This document shows, in pieces, positions 17,078 through 25,185 of a DNA stretch of 64,000 bases (positions are counted from its first letter, which is position 1; every line of letters starts with the position of its first letter). The translations under genes were made by a program, and so were the position numbers. This DNA comes from Limiplasma sp958448555 (GTDB taxonomy: Bacteria > Bacillota > Clostridia > Christensenellales > Aristaeellaceae), in NCBI GenBank assembly GCA_958448555.1, contig CAUDEL010000008.1:1-64000 (forward strand). The letters run 5' to 3'. The notes below the pieces were generated by a model that had not been told where the DNA came from, made no database searches, and worked only from the letters and a program-made list of their open reading frames with translations.

Positions 17078-17086
17078 TGATATAAT
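17078..17086 (+). promoter_or_regulatory. Extended -10 promoter of the PucR-like regulator gene
   Basis: TGATATAAT, a TGn extension joined to a perfect -10 box, 47 bp before the GTG start. No convincing -35 box. Confidence 0.6.
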
Positions 17087-17133
17087 CATAAAGCAATGCC
17101 GTTTGGACGGCGTATCGGAGAGGAGCTGCGGAC

Positions 17134-18204
17134 GTGTACATCGAAAAGCGCTATATTAAAAAAATTGCCAAGGTTTTTGAGGGCTTGTCCATTCCCCTGC
17201 GTCTGGTGGACGCCGCAGGCATGTGCCTGGTTCCCGAGGACGGCGAGTCCGTCCCTCCGCCTTCCAATGCGCTGACCCAGGGGCTGAACTACCATATCGG
17301 CCAGCGCTTCTACCGCGTTTTGGACGTGCATCCCCCGCTGTACCTTGTGGCGCCAGACGGCGCGCCGGGCGCGGAGGACGTGCTGTGCGTGGCGGATGCG
17401 ATGATGATGAGCCTGCTCAAAAGCAGCCTCTCCATCGCCAGCCATACCGACGTATACCGCCGCGTGCTCAAGCAGGAGCTGACGGGCTCCGATCTCATCT
17501 CCCGCGCCGGGGAGCACCAGATCCCTCTGGAGATGGAGCGCTGCGTGGTGCTGTTCCAGATCGAGCAGACGGAAAAATCCAGCGCGTTCAGCCTTTTGGG
17601 CGAGCTGGTACCGCTGGGTGAAGGCGACGTGCTGGTGGAGATGAACCGGCACCTGGTGGCGCTCATCAAGGACATGGACGGCATCGACGGCATGGACGAC
17701 CTGTACCAGTTTGCCCGGGCCGTGCAGGAGACGCTGATGGAGGAGGCGGTTCAGACCGCAAGCGTGGGCATCGGCGAGGAGAAGCATACCCTGGCCCAGC
17801 TTGGGGAAAGCTATGCCGAGGCGAAGCGCGCCATGGAGGTGGGGGCCATCTTCCACCCCGGCGAGTCCATCCACGTGTTCCGAAAGCTGATGCTCGAGCG
17901 CTTCCTGATGAATGTCCCGCGGGAGGAGAGCACGCTCTACCACGGCCTGCTGTTCAACCGAAAGACGGCCAAGCTCTTTAACGAGGAGATGCTGCAGACC
18001 ATCGAGATGTTCTTCCGCAAGGACCTCAACCTCTCCGACACGGCCCGTCAGCTCTTCATCCACCGAAACACCCTGGTCTACCGGCTGGACAAGGTGCAGC
18101 GGCAAACCGGCCTGGATCTTCGGCACTTTGACGACGCGGTGACCTTCAAGATTCTTTATGAGCTCAAAAAGTGCGGTCAGGAGAAGCCCCGGCAGATCTA
18201 CTGA
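17134..18204 (+). CDS. PucR/CdaR-type transcriptional regulator
   Basis: Predicted DNA-binding regulator of 356 residues. The N-terminal 100 residues look like a small sensory domain without a recognised ligand. The middle, about 125-265, resembles the GGDEF-like domain of CdaR/PucR proteins (VVLFQIEQTEKSS, then SVGIGEEKHTLAQLGESYAEAKRAMEVG). The C-terminal 60 residues are the PucR helix-turn-helix: ETIEMFFRKDLNLSDTARQLFIHRNTLVYRLDKVQRQTGLDLRHFDDAVTFKI, with the diagnostic HRNTLVYRL. The start is GTG 17134 behind GAGAGGAG. The next gene, an S41 protease, begins 26 bp after its stop and may be in the same transcript. Targets are unknown. Confidence 0.82.
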   Translation: MYIEKRYIKKIAKVFEGLSIPLRLVDAAGMCLVPEDGESVPPPSNALTQGLNYHIGQRFYRVLDVHPPLYLVAPDGAPGAEDVLCVADAMMMSLLKSSLSIASHTDVYRRVLKQELTGSDLISRAGEHQIPLEMERCVVLFQIEQTEKSSAFSLLGELVPLGEGDVLVEMNRHLVALIKDMDGIDGMDDLYQFARAVQETLMEEAVQTASVGIGEEKHTLAQLGESYAEAKRAMEVGAIFHPGESIHVFRKLMLERFLMNVPREESTLYHGLLFNRKTAKLFNEEMLQTIEMFFRKDLNLSDTARQLFIHRNTLVYRLDKVQRQTGLDLRHFDDAVTFKILYELKKCGQEKPRQIY

Positions 18205-18230
18205 CAGCCATGAAACGAGGCGGTAAACCA

Positions 18231-19463
18231 GTGAAACACCCTTCCCAGAAACGCTTTAGGCTCATGTGTCTGGCGCTGATGGTATCTTTGATGCTCACGG
18301 GCTGCGCCCTTTTGCCCACCACGGTCAGCGACGCGGTGCTGGGCACGGACGACACCGTGACCATCAGCCGCTCGGAGTATGAGCGCCTGCAGCGCTACGC
18401 GGAGCTGGACGAGATCTGGCAGATCGTGGAAACCTACTACTATCAGGAGCCAGACGAGGAGTCCATGCTCGACGGGGCGGAGATGGGCCTGCTCTACGGG
18501 CTTGGCGATCCGTACACCTATTACTATACGCCCGAACAGTACGCGCAGCTCTGGGCGGATGACGAGGGCGAATACGCCGGCATCGGCATCCAGATCATGG
18601 GCGACTATATCACGGGGCTTTGCACCATCAGCCGCGTCTTTCTGGACAGCCCCGCCTTGGACGCGGGTCTTCGCAAGGGCGATATTCTCACCCGCGTGGA
18701 GGACGTGGACGTGGTGGCCACCACGCTGCAGGACGCCGTCAACATCATGCGCGGCGAGCCCGGCACGCCCGTCAATGTCCAGGTGCAGCGCGGCGACCAG
18801 CTGCTGGACTTCGTGGTGGACCGCGCGGTGGTCCATGTCAACTGGGTCAACAGCTGCATGCTGGAGGGGAACGTGGGCTATATCTCGCTCTATGAGTTCA
18901 GCGGGGATTGCAGCCCCTCCTTTGCCGTGCACCTGGACAATCTGATGAACGAGGGGGCCAGGTCCCTCATCATCGACCTGCGCGACAACCCCGGCGGCTG
19001 GGTGGACGACGCGCAGAAGGTGGCGGACATGTTCCTTGCGGAAGGCAACGTAGCCTCCCTGGTCTATCGGGACGGCACCACGGAGCTGTACACCACCACC
19101 ACCGACGGAAAGGAAAACCCCATCCCCCTGGTGGTGCTGGTCAACGAATACTCCGCCTCCGCCAGCGAGATTCTCGCCGGCGCCCTTCAGGACCGGGGCC
19201 GCGCCACCATCGTGGGCACGCAGACCTTTGGAAAGGGCGTGGTCCAGTATGTGTTGCCGGTGGGCACGCGCGGCGCGGGGATGCAGCTCACCGTGGCGCA
19301 GTACTACACCCCCAATGGCAACGAGGTCCATAAGGTGGGCATCACGCCGGACATTGAGGCAACGTTGCCCGAGGGCGACACCACCATGTACGACATCGGG
19401 GATCTCAGCGACGCCCAGCTGAAAAAAGCCCACGAAATAGCGCTGAGCCTGACAGGCGACTGA
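18231..19463 (+). CDS. Lipoprotein S41 C-terminal processing protease with PDZ domain
   Basis: Exported serine protease of the CtpA/CtpB type, 410 residues. An N-terminal signal peptide with lipobox LTGC places the lipid-modified cysteine at residue 25. A PDZ domain covers about 105-200 (YAGIGIQIM, SPALDAGLRKGDILTRVEDVDV). The S41 core contains LIIDLRDNPGGWV and the Ser-Lys dyad: Ser310 in NEYSASASEIL and Lys335 in TFGKGVVQ, 25 apart as in E. coli Prc. I start at the GTG at 18231 because a GAGG site precedes it; an ATG at 18210 has no ribosome site but cannot be excluded. It follows the PucR-like gene closely. Confidence 0.9.
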   Translation: MKHPSQKRFRLMCLALMVSLMLTGCALLPTTVSDAVLGTDDTVTISRSEYERLQRYAELDEIWQIVETYYYQEPDEESMLDGAEMGLLYGLGDPYTYYYTPEQYAQLWADDEGEYAGIGIQIMGDYITGLCTISRVFLDSPALDAGLRKGDILTRVEDVDVVATTLQDAVNIMRGEPGTPVNVQVQRGDQLLDFVVDRAVVHVNWVNSCMLEGNVGYISLYEFSGDCSPSFAVHLDNLMNEGARSLIIDLRDNPGGWVDDAQKVADMFLAEGNVASLVYRDGTTELYTTTTDGKENPIPLVVLVNEYSASASEILAGALQDRGRATIVGTQTFGKGVVQYVLPVGTRGAGMQLTVAQYYTPNGNEVHKVGITPDIEATLPEGDTTMYDIGDLSDAQLKKAHEIALSLTGD

Positions 19464-19487
19464 TTTTTGCCAAACGCGAAAAAAGGC

Positions 19488-19516
19488 TTTTCAATTTTTC
19501 CAGAAGCGTGTATACT
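19488..19516 (+). promoter_or_regulatory. Likely promoter of the TM1266-like/ABC transporter unit
   Basis: -35 TTTTCA (19488-19493), 17-bp spacer, -10 TATACT (19511-19516). It would give a leader of about 200 nt ahead of the first full-length gene. Confidence 0.55.
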
Positions 19517-19639
19517 ATCTCTAACCACCCGGCAAACCCAAGCGGCATCCGTGCGGCGGAGGCGGGCGGACAGATTCACTCCCGGTTGAGGGCGCGGGGG
19601 CAGGCTCCTTCGCCCAAGATGAGGAAGGAGGCCAGGGCT

Positions 19640-19669
19640 ATGCGCATCTGTCATCTCTTCACGCCGTAG
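19640..19669 (+). CDS. Possible nine-residue leader peptide MRICHLFTP
   Basis: A nine-codon reading frame ATG to TAG with an excellent ribosome site, AAGGAGG at 19625-19631, eight bases upstream. An in-frame ATG at 19619 would add seven residues but lies ahead of that site. The stop codon abuts the terminator-like hairpin, so ribosome position could decide between reading through and terminating. Cys4 and His5 codons sit in the middle. Expression is inferred from layout only. Confidence 0.45.
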   Translation: MRICHLFTP

Positions 19670-19702
19670 GGCCGCGGAGGTTTCCGCGGGCCTGCGGTTT
19701 TT
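19670..19702 (+). terminator. Attenuator-like hairpin upstream of the TM1266-like gene
   Basis: A 7-bp stem CCGCGGA/TCCGCGG (19672-19678 with 19683-19689), extended by two pairs across a one-base bulge, then TGCGG and five T (19698-19702). It lies between the short leader frame and the first structural gene, the position of a transcription attenuator. Confidence 0.55.
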
Positions 19703-19728
19703 CACATTCTAAAAAGGAGGCCGCCGCC

Positions 19729-19992
19729 ATGGCTGACGAACGTCTGGGATTTGTGGGTATCGTGGTGGAAGACCGTTCCTCCGTGCGCGCGGTCAACGAG
19801 ATCCTCTCCGGCTTTGCCCCCATCATCCGGGGGCGGATGGGCGTGCCCGATCCGCAGAGCGGAGAGGCCGTCATCGGGCTTATCGTGCGCGGGACCAACG
19901 AGCAGCTCGGCGCATTGACCGGGCGGCTGGGCAACCTGCCGGGCGTGCGCGCAAAGAGCGCGCTGACCGCCCCACGCTGTGCACAAACATGA
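19729..19992 (+). CDS. TM1266-type ACT-like regulator
   Basis: Small protein of 87 residues resembling the TM1266 family, annotated elsewhere as 'iron-only hydrogenase system regulator' with an ACT/NikR-C-like fold. It matches the pattern RLGFVGIVVEDRSSVRAVNEILSGFAPIIRGRMGVPDP, then AVIGLIVRGTNEQLGALTGRLGNLPGVRAKSAL. It has no DNA-binding domain of its own, so the regulator label rests on the family. No hydrogenase maturation gene is near; here it heads an ABC transporter operon. AAAAAGGAGG lies eight bases before the ATG. Confidence 0.72.
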   Translation: MADERLGFVGIVVEDRSSVRAVNEILSGFAPIIRGRMGVPDPQSGEAVIGLIVRGTNEQLGALTGRLGNLPGVRAKSALTAPRCAQT

Positions 19993-20006
19993 AAGGAAGA
20001 TACGAA

Positions 20007-20981
20007 ATGAAAAGGCTTTTAACGGCTCTTGTGGCTCTTCTCATGGCCACGCTTCTGGCGCTTGGACTGACCCTTGGCACCGCGGGTGCCGAACCTGCCG
20101 CCCGGGTTGCGGCCCTCAAAGGCCCCACGGCCATGGGCATGGTCAAGATGATGAGCGATGCTCCCGACGCTTATGACTTCACCATTGCCGCCGCCATCGA
20201 CGAAATCACGCCGCGGCTGGTCAAGGACGAGTTTGACATCGCCGCGGTCCCGGCCAACCTGGCCTCCGTGCTCTACAACAACACCGAGGGCGCGGTCAAG
20301 GTGCTGGCCGTCAATACCCTGGGCGTGCTCTACATCGTGGAAAACGGCGATACGGGCATCTCCAGCATCTCGGATCTCAAGGGCCGCACCCTCTATGCCA
20401 GCGGCAAGGGCGCCTCGCCCGAATACGCGCTGAACTACCTGCTTTCGCAAAACGGCCTGGACCCCGAAAAGGACGTCACCGTGGAGTATAAGTCCGAGCA
20501 CGCGGAATGTCTCGCCTCCCTGCTGGCCAATGAGGGCTCCGTGGCGCTTTTGCCTCAGCCCTTTGTGACCACCGCGCAGATGAAGCAGCCCTCCATTCGT
20601 GTCGCGCTGGACCTTAACGACGAGTGGGCCAAGATTCAGCAGGGCAACGAGTCGCCCAGCATGCTCATCACCGGCGTGGTGGTGGCGCGCACCGCCTTCA
20701 TCGGCGAAAATCCCGAGGCCGTAAGCGCCTTCATGGACGCCTACGCGCAGTCCGTGGCCTACGCCAACGAGCATGTGGAGGAGACCGCCGCCCTGATCGG
20801 TCAGTATGATATCGTTCCCGAGGCGGTGGCCAGGGCCGCCCTGCCCCAGTGCGCCATCGTCTATATCGACGGCGCGGAGATGAAGCAGGCGCTCTCGGGC
20901 TACCTCCAGGTGCTCTTTGACCAGGATCCCGCCTCCGTGGGCGGCGCCATGCCGGATGAAGCCTTCTACTACCAGCGCTAA
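20007..20981 (+). CDS. NitT/TauT-type ABC transporter substrate-binding protein
   Basis: Exported solute receptor of 324 residues in the NMT1/SsuA-like class. A signal peptide (LLTALVALLMATLLALGLTLGTAGA) is followed directly by mature sequence without a lipobox cysteine. The body has typical motifs: RVAALKGPTAMGMVKMM, DIAAVPANLASVLYN, LKGRTLYASGKGASPEYALNYLL. I start at ATG 20007 because AAGGAAG precedes it; an ATG at 19989 overlaps the upstream stop but lacks a ribosome site. Permease and ATPase genes follow. The ligand could be a pyrimidine, sulfonate or other small organic anion; nothing here decides it. Confidence 0.82.
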   Translation: MKRLLTALVALLMATLLALGLTLGTAGAEPAARVAALKGPTAMGMVKMMSDAPDAYDFTIAAAIDEITPRLVKDEFDIAAVPANLASVLYNNTEGAVKVLAVNTLGVLYIVENGDTGISSISDLKGRTLYASGKGASPEYALNYLLSQNGLDPEKDVTVEYKSEHAECLASLLANEGSVALLPQPFVTTAQMKQPSIRVALDLNDEWAKIQQGNESPSMLITGVVVARTAFIGENPEAVSAFMDAYAQSVAYANEHVEETAALIGQYDIVPEAVARAALPQCAIVYIDGAEMKQALSGYLQVLFDQDPASVGGAMPDEAFYYQR

Positions 20982-20988
20982 GCCGCGC

Positions 20989-21729
20989 ATGCCCCTCTGG
21001 GCGGTCCTGGTCTGGCTCGCCGTGTGGCAGCTCGCCGCCTGGTGGGTCGATGCCCCCATTTTGCTCGCCTCTCCCGTCGCGGCCCTCAAACGCCTGTCTC
21101 AACTGGCGTTTGAGGCCGCGTTTTGGCGCGCCGTGGGGTTCTCCCTGGGGCGTATCCTGCTGGGCTTTGCCCTGAGCGCGCTGCTGGGCGTGCTGCTGGC
21201 CGCCGCGGCCTACCGGCTGCGGCGCGTGCGCGAGCTGCTCATGCCGCTGGTGGCGGCGGTCAAGGCGGTGCCCGTGGCCTCCTTTGTCATCCTCGTCCTG
21301 CTGTGGGTTTCCAGCCGGGACCTGAGCGTGGTCATCAGTCTGCTTATCGGCTTCCCGGTGGTCTATGCCAACGCGCTCGCGGGGCTGGACAGCACGGACC
21401 CCGGCCTCATCGAGATGGCGCGCGTCTTTCGCGTCCCCTTTCGCCGCCAGCTCGGGACCGTCTATCTCTCCCAGCTCGCGCCGTTTCTGCGCTCCGGCCT
21501 CAGCCTCGCCATCGGCCTGTGCTGGAAAAGCGGCGTGGCGGCCGAGGTAATCGGAATCCCGGCCGGCTCCATCGGTGAGAAGCTCTATAAAGCCAAGGTC
21601 TATCTGGAAACCCCCGACCTGTTCTGCTGGACGGTGGTGGTGGTGGCGCTGAGCATCGGCTGTGAAAAGCTGCTGGCGCTTCTGATGGACGCGGTCGAAA
21701 GGAGGGCGTGGGGATGCTGGAAGCCGTAA
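20989..21729 (+). CDS. NitT/TauT-type ABC transporter permease
   Basis: Inner-membrane channel subunit of 246 residues with about six transmembrane segments. The cytoplasmic EAA-like loop is visible as YANALAGLDSTDPGLIEMARVFRVPFRRQLGTVYLSQLAPFLRSG, and KAVPVASFVILVLLWV matches the SsuC/TauC pattern. The start is uncertain: ATG 20989 lies 7 bp after the binding-protein stop without a clear ribosome site, so coupling is likely; an ATG at 20956 inside the upstream gene is the alternative. The stop overlaps the ATPase start by 16 bp. Confidence 0.82.
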   Translation: MPLWAVLVWLAVWQLAAWWVDAPILLASPVAALKRLSQLAFEAAFWRAVGFSLGRILLGFALSALLGVLLAAAAYRLRRVRELLMPLVAAVKAVPVASFVILVLLWVSSRDLSVVISLLIGFPVVYANALAGLDSTDPGLIEMARVFRVPFRRQLGTVYLSQLAPFLRSGLSLAIGLCWKSGVAAEVIGIPAGSIGEKLYKAKVYLETPDLFCWTVVVVALSIGCEKLLALLMDAVERRAWGCWKP

Positions 21730-22286
21730 ACGTGAGCAAGGCCTTTGACGGCCGGACCGTCATCCGTGATTTTTCGGCGCGCTTTCCCCCGGGCAGCCAC
21801 ACCTGCCTGATGGGCCCCTCCGGCTGCGGCAAGACGACGCTGCTTCGCCTGCTCATGGGGCTGACCGCGCCTGACAGCGGGGAGATTCATATCCCCGCAG
21901 GCTCGCGTTTCAGCGCCGTCTTTCAGGAGGACCGGCTGCTGGAGCGCCTGACCGCCGCCGCCAACGTGCGGCTTGCGGCCCGCGTGTCCCCGGCCGAGGT
22001 CCATGCCCTGCTGGAGGAGATGGGGATTCCTGCCGAGAGCCTCTATCAGCCCGTGGGCGCTTTCAGCGGTGGCATGAAGCGCCGCGTGGCCCTGTGCCGG
22101 GCGCTGCTGGCCGATTACGACGCGCTGATGCTCGACGAGCCCTACAAGGGGCTGGACGAGACGACGCGGGCGCAGGTGATGCGCCTGGTCGCGCAGCACA
22201 CCCGTGGCCGCACGGTCGTGCTCGTGACGCATGACCCGGCGGAGGCCGCCGGCTATGAAACGATTCATCTCGCCCCGGCTATCTGA
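21714..22286 (+). CDS. NitT/TauT-type ABC transporter ATP-binding protein
   Basis: ATPase subunit of 190 residues, short for the SsuB/TauB family (about 250). Walker A GPSGCGKTT, Q-loop FQEDRLLERL, signature FSGGMKRRV, Walker B ALMLDEPYKGLD and switch VLVTHDPAEA are complete, so it should hydrolyse ATP. The shortfall is at the C-terminus after the switch region. ATG 21714 is preceded by AGGAGG at eight bases. It ends the operon and a strong terminator follows. Confidence 0.88.
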   Translation: MLEAVNVSKAFDGRTVIRDFSARFPPGSHTCLMGPSGCGKTTLLRLLMGLTAPDSGEIHIPAGSRFSAVFQEDRLLERLTAAANVRLAARVSPAEVHALLEEMGIPAESLYQPVGAFSGGMKRRVALCRALLADYDALMLDEPYKGLDETTRAQVMRLVAQHTRGRTVVLVTHDPAEAAGYETIHLAPAI

Positions 22287-22331
22287 GCGCAGGTGCGCCC
22301 CTCCCTTTCAGGACCTTCTCATCATAAAACA

Positions 22332-22367
22332 TCCCGCCAGCCTGCCGGCCGGCGGGACGTTTTTTTG
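22332..22367 (+). terminator. Terminator of the TM1266-like/ABC operon
   Basis: Stem TCCCGCC/GGCGGGA (22332-22338 with 22351-22357), a loop with an inner CCGG, then a run of seven T. Confidence 0.85.
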
Positions 22368-22376
22368 TTTTCCTTC

Positions 22377-24974
22377 TCAGTAGACAGCCCGTTTGAGGGT
22401 CGCCTCCCATCCCAGGTCAATGGCCTTCTGATGCGAGGTGGCGTACGGCCCGATCTTCTCCACCTGCTCCTGCGTGCGCGGGAAGTGGATGCAAATGTGG
22501 CCGTCGAAGTTGTTATCCCGGATGTGATAGGTGTCGTGCGGCGTGTTGTGGGTAGAAGCCATGTACACGGTCCCGTCGCTGAGCACGACCCAGACCGCCT
22601 TGGGCGTCCAGGTGGTCTTGCCGCCGAAGGCCCGGTTCATGTTGGCGGTATCCGCAGCCGTGAGCGGCTCGGCGTCGGCGTGCGCGCCCAGGCTGAACAT
22701 GTTGACCTGCCAGCTGATGCCGGTGGTGAAGTCATAGATGGTCGCGTTGGGGAACAGGCGGCAGCGCGCCTTGACCTCGCTGTACCAGTTGGCGTAGCGC
22801 ACCTGTGCGGCGCTGACGGTGGTCACCGTCGGCGCGCCCGGGGTAACGGTGGTGGTGTCGGAGGTTGTGGAATCCGTGCCCCCCGCAGTGATGGCGCTCG
22901 TGGAGTTGAGCTTGGCGAAGGTCTTGGTGCCGGCGATGCCGTCGGCCGTCAGGCCGTTGGCCTTCTGGAAGGCGATGAGCGCCAGGCTGGTCTTGACCCC
23001 GAACTTGCCGTCCGCCTGGCCGTTTTCAAGATAGCCCAGCGTAATCAGGCGGTTTTGCATATCGCGCACCGCGTCGCTGACCGCGCCCACGCGCAGGGTT
23101 TCGGTGGTGCTGACGGTGTTGCTGACGACGTTGCTGGCATAGAGCCTGGCCGAGGTATCCGCGCCCACGACGCCGTCCGCGTCAAGCTGATTGGCTTTCT
23201 GGAAGGCGATGACCGCCGCCTTGGTGTCGCGGCCGAACTTGCCGTCCGCGCTTCCCGCCAGATAGCCCAGGGCGATCAAACGGTTTTGAAGCGTTGTCAC
23301 CTCCGCGCCCTCGCTGCCGTAGCGAAGGGTGCTGACCAGCGCGCTGGAGGAATCGGTGGTGATGTTGGCGTTTCCGCGGATGGCGGAATCGCTGTAGAGG
23401 GCGGTCTGCGTCTCGTAGCCGGCCTTGCCGTCCACCTTGAGGCCATTGGCGCTCTGGAAGGCACGCACGGCCTCGATATCGTCGGTCAGATACACGCCGT
23501 CAAGGCGCGAAGTGTAGTAGCCCAGCTCCTGCAGGCGGGCCTGCAACCTGCGCACCACCTCGCCCATGCTGCCCGCGCGGATGACGATGACGTTTTCGGG
23601 GGTAATGGGCGTCGTGGTGGGCGTGGGCGTGGAAACGGGGATCGCGGTGGGCACCGCGTAGATGGCGTTCACGCCGTAGAGCACCGTGCGCGTGATGGGC
23701 CCCAGGATGCCGTCCTGCTCCAGGCTGCTCTTTTTCTGGAACGCCTTGACGGCCTCCGTGGTGGCAGTATTGTACACGCCGGTGATGTTGCCGGTATAAT
23801 AGCCCAGGTCCTTGAGGCGCTGCTGGAGGAGCTTGACCTCCTCGTCCTTGTCGCCGGGGCGCAGCGTCTTGGTGGGGGGCTTGGGGGTAGGCGTGGGCGA
23901 GGGCGTCACGATCACGGATGCGGCCATGGCCGTGGCGCCGTAAAGCACCTGCTGGTCCGCGGCGTTCATCTCGCCGTCCGCAACCAGGCCATGCTTGCCC
24001 TCAAAGAGCTTGATGGCCGCGACCGTGTTTTCGTCGCACACGCCGGTGATTTCGCCCTCATAGTAGCCCAGCTCCTTGAGCCGGGTTTGCAGCTTGGTCA
24101 CAGGCTCGCCCTTGGACTTTTCCCGGATCACCGCGCCCGCTACCGGCGGAACCGTGCGCACATACTGGCGGTAGCCGCGGGTGTCCTTGGGGGTGTCCTC
24201 GTAGAGCTTGAGCTGGAGGTCCTGGCTGGCGATGCCGTCCTGGGTGAAGCCGTTGCGCTTTTGGAACACCTTGAGCGCGTCTTCGGTCTTGCTGCCGAAC
24301 TTGCCGTCCACGTCCTCCTCTTCCATGTACCCAAGCTCCGCCAGCGCGGATTGCAGCGCGGTCACGGCCTCGCCCTCGCTGCCGTTTTTGAGCTCGGTGT
24401 ACTTCTCCGCGCCGGGCTGGGGCGTGGGGGCGGGGATGTTGGCCAGGTTGATGTGCGTATCCACACAGTAGCCGGTCTTGCCGTCGTACTTGACCTTGAC
24501 AAAGCCGTTGCTGGTGCGGTCATACACCGTCACCACGCTGCCGGCCGGAATGGTCAGAATGACCTCTCCGTCGGTCTTGGCCACCTTGCGCAGCTTCACG
24601 TAGTCGATGACCGTGGTATCGTAGGGATATTCGGAGATGGCCGGCGGCGCCTGCATGCTCAGCGCCGGGTTGGGCGAGGGGTCGGGCGAGGGGTCGGTGC
24701 CGTCGATATACTTTTTCATCGCGTAGCCGGTCTTGCCGTCAAATTCCACACGATAAAAGCTGCCCGTGACGCCCAGAATGGTCACGGTATCGCCCTTCTG
24801 GATTTTTTTGAGAATGGTGGATGTGGTATTGGCGCGGCTGCGCATGTTCACATCGTCCATGCTGACGGTGTCATAAGGATACTTCGCCGCCAGCGCCGGC
24901 GAAATCACCGACAAAAACAGCGCCATGGCGCACACGGCGGCCAGCAGGCGCGCCCAACGGTTTCCGTGCCTCAT
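22377..24974 (-). CDS. Exported protein with two SH3 and six peptidoglycan-binding repeats
   Basis: Secreted cell-wall protein of 865 residues. A signal peptide (1-30, cut near ALAAK) precedes two bacterial SH3 domains (about 32-92 and 115-180), each ending YDGKTGY-like. Six PG_binding_1 repeats follow (about 198-258, 288-347, 370-435, 465-528, 549-612 and 626-692), with the pattern LQ.rL..LGYY.G..DG.fg..T..Av..FQ. Proline/threonine linkers (TPSPTPTPKPP) separate some. The C-terminal 140 residues are a distinct domain with HNTPHDTYHIRDNNFDGHICIHF (about 809-831), which I cannot assign to a family with certainty. ATG 24974 follows GGAGG. It sits alone under its own promoter. Confidence 0.85.
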   Translation of the reverse strand: MRHGNRWARLLAAVCAMALFLSVISPALAAKYPYDTVSMDDVNMRSRANTTSTILKKIQKGDTVTILGVTGSFYRVEFDGKTGYAMKKYIDGTDPSPDPSPNPALSMQAPPAISEYPYDTTVIDYVKLRKVAKTDGEVILTIPAGSVVTVYDRTSNGFVKVKYDGKTGYCVDTHINLANIPAPTPQPGAEKYTELKNGSEGEAVTALQSALAELGYMEEEDVDGKFGSKTEDALKVFQKRNGFTQDGIASQDLQLKLYEDTPKDTRGYRQYVRTVPPVAGAVIREKSKGEPVTKLQTRLKELGYYEGEITGVCDENTVAAIKLFEGKHGLVADGEMNAADQQVLYGATAMAASVIVTPSPTPTPKPPTKTLRPGDKDEEVKLLQQRLKDLGYYTGNITGVYNTATTEAVKAFQKKSSLEQDGILGPITRTVLYGVNAIYAVPTAIPVSTPTPTTTPITPENVIVIRAGSMGEVVRRLQARLQELGYYTSRLDGVYLTDDIEAVRAFQSANGLKVDGKAGYETQTALYSDSAIRGNANITTDSSSALVSTLRYGSEGAEVTTLQNRLIALGYLAGSADGKFGRDTKAAVIAFQKANQLDADGVVGADTSARLYASNVVSNTVSTTETLRVGAVSDAVRDMQNRLITLGYLENGQADGKFGVKTSLALIAFQKANGLTADGIAGTKTFAKLNSTSAITAGGTDSTTSDTTTVTPGAPTVTTVSAAQVRYANWYSEVKARCRLFPNATIYDFTTGISWQVNMFSLGAHADAEPLTAADTANMNRAFGGKTTWTPKAVWVVLSDGTVYMASTHNTPHDTYHIRDNNFDGHICIHFPRTQEQVEKIGPYATSHQKAIDLGWEATLKRAVY

Positions 24975-25027
24975 CTGCATGCCCTCCACAGGTTGAAATG
25001 GCTTGAGTGCCTTGTGTCCCAGCGTTT

Positions 25028-25056
25028 ATTGTAGGTCAGTTTGTTAAATCTGTCAA
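25028..25056 (-). promoter_or_regulatory. Promoter of the peptidoglycan-binding protein gene
   Basis: Minus strand: -35 TTGACA (25051-25056), 17-bp spacer, -10 TACAAT (25028-25033). Near-consensus. Confidence 0.85.
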
Positions 25057-25108
25057 GCATATCCTTCATATTTGCGTAACATTTTTGATTTTTCTTTCCT
25101 CCCTCGCG

Positions 25109-25137
25109 TTGACAAGGCCGGGGGTATCGGCTATCAT
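25109..25137 (+). promoter_or_regulatory. Promoter of the CapA-like gene
   Basis: -35 TTGACA (25109-25114), 17-bp spacer, -10 TATCAT (25132-25137); divergent from the promoter at 25028. Confidence 0.8.
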
Positions 25138-25185
25138 AGAGAAATTCCAGGAGTACCCGAAAAAGACGCGGAGGTGCCTGCCTGC

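Larger units (their letters stand above)
19517..19728 (+). promoter_or_regulatory. Structured leader with uORF and attenuator-like hairpin
   Basis: The untranslated region is rich in potential helices. One pairs CTCCTTC with GAAGGAG (about 19606-19630) and would hide the ribosome site of the nine-codon frame at 19640. Right after that frame comes a hairpin with a T-run (19670-19702), then AAAAAGGAGG for the next gene. I could not match the leader to TPP, FMN, SAM-I, guanidine-I or cobalamin riboswitch consensus sequences by eye. Confidence 0.55.

Noticed and set aside
19517..19728. TPP (thi-box) riboswitch, expected if the transporter carries a thiamine precursor
   Set aside because: Neither the CUGAGA box nor the ACCUGAUCUGG-like box of the TPP consensus is present.
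22293..25034. A 913-codon open frame antisense to the peptidoglycan-binding protein gene
   Set aside because: It runs across the terminator at 22332 and the promoter at 25028, and its apparent repeats only mirror the wall-binding repeats on the other strand.
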